A DNA stretch of 5,668 nt from Planctomycetota bacterium (lineage in GTDB: Bacteria > Planctomycetota > Phycisphaerae > Sedimentisphaerales > Anaerohalosphaeraceae). This document shows, one piece after another, positions 5,295 through 5,668 of the stretch. Each line of letters starts with the position of its first letter. Positions within the stretch are counted from its first letter, which is position 1. Location: positions 1 to 5,668 of the forward strand of contig QNBS01000168.1 of the NCBI GenBank assembly GCA_003644175.1, in the 5' to 3' direction. Both the position numbers and the translations under genes were made by a program. The notes below the pieces were generated by a model that had not been told where the DNA came from, did no database searches, and saw only the letters and a list, made by a program, of their open reading frames with translations.

Positions 5295-5668
5295 ATGACG
5301 CCAGATAGGGCCGGTGAGTTTATCGTCATGGGTGCGAGCCTGGATACGGGAAATCTGGGGGTTAGTGCGCTATTAGCTTCGACAGTTCAATGTCTGCGAC
5401 GAGCATTTCCGGAAGCGCGAATTCGGCTTTTAGAGGGGGTGCAGAATCCAATACCACAAATTGTGCACATGGCGGACGGTCAAGCTGTTGAGGTCGGGCG
5501 GGTCGGGGTTCGCTGCAACAAGACGGTCTGGCGTCAGAACCATCTGCTGCGTCTTTTAGGATCGGCTGCATTCGCCAATCTCCTGCCGGCAGGTTGGCGC
5601 AAGAAGTGGTTGTCCCAAAATCCATATTTGAATGCAATCTTTTCGGCCAGGGCGGTGATGGATATAAC
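5295..5668 (+). CDS. Polysaccharide pyruvyl transferase family protein (partial, C-terminus beyond window)
   Basis: An open frame of 124 codons runs from ATG 5295 to the right edge without a stop. The N-terminal segment FIVMGASLDTGNLGVSALL (9-27) is the glycine-rich entry strand and loop of polysaccharide pyruvyl transferase-family proteins (CsaB-like, PF04230). It is followed by an amphipathic helix and the strand of a Rossmann-like half (CLRRAFPEARIRLLEG). Near the edge, NPYLNAIFSARAVMDI resembles the family stretch that precedes a Gly-Gly-Asp-Ser-type motif, which would lie just outside the window. Such enzymes transfer pyruvate from phosphoenolpyruvate to a sugar as a ketal, adding negative charge to a surface glycan; some members of the family have other roles. 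The gene is 227 bases after the glycosyltransferase and may belong to its own transcript. The identification is by motif resemblance only, and the catalytic half is not visible. Confidence 0.75.
   Translation, partial: MTPDRAGEFIVMGASLDTGNLGVSALLASTVQCLRRAFPEARIRLLEGVQNPIPQIVHMADGQAVEVGRVGVRCNKTVWRQNHLLRLLGSAAFANLLPAGWRKKWLSQNPYLNAIFSARAVMDI

Noticed and set aside
5362..5637. Minus-strand open frame of 91 codons near the right edge
   Set aside because: It lies entirely opposite the pyruvyl transferase-like frame, has no recognisable motif, and its composition is what an antisense shadow would give.

Overview
The window is part of a surface-polysaccharide (O-antigen or exopolysaccharide type) gene cluster, apparently from a Gram-negative environmental bacterium. 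Every recognisable gene lies on the + strand. The lineage cannot be fixed from the sequence. Base composition looks balanced, start codons are mixed (ATG, GTG, TTG), and the inverted repeat in the intergenic region is of a kind scattered through many proteobacterial and related genomes.

Layout. Positions 1-25 probably hold the last codons of an upstream gene. From 22 to 2500 four genes overlap or touch: two tandem paralogous FdtA/QdtA-like sugar 3,4-ketoisomerases (22-444 and about 392-844), a left-handed beta-helix N-acetyltransferase of the FdtC/QdtC/WbpD type (841-1386), and a DegT/DnrJ/EryC1/StrS PLP aminotransferase of the FdtB/QdtB type (1379-2500). After 33 bases comes a Wzx-type polysaccharide flippase (2534-4072), and after 29 more a family 2 glycosyltransferase with a TTG start (4102-5067). 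The 227 bases from 5068 to 5294 are non-coding. They carry an intact hairpin repeat and, just upstream, what looks like a second copy split into two halves. A polysaccharide pyruvyl transferase-family gene starts at 5295 and runs off the right edge.

How the genes work together. Ketoisomerase, 3-aminotransferase and 3-N-acetyltransferase are the three steps that turn dTDP-4-keto-6-deoxyglucose into a dTDP-3-acetamido-3,6-dideoxyhexose (Fuc3NAc or Qui3NAc). The glycosyltransferase would add this or another sugar to a lipid-linked repeat unit, Wzx would flip the unit across the inner membrane, and the pyruvyl transferase could add an acidic ketal. The dTDP-glucose-forming genes (rmlA, rmlB) are not in the window. 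The overlaps suggest that 22-5067 is one transcription unit.

The most unusual point is the ketoisomerase pair. The two proteins align without gaps over about 127 residues at roughly half identity, yet each lacks a different conserved residue. The first has Phe in place of the second His of the RGxHAH metal-free cupin signature. The second keeps both His but has lost the Arg of the N-terminal RGNL motif. This fits a heteromeric or subfunctionalised enzyme better than simple redundancy.
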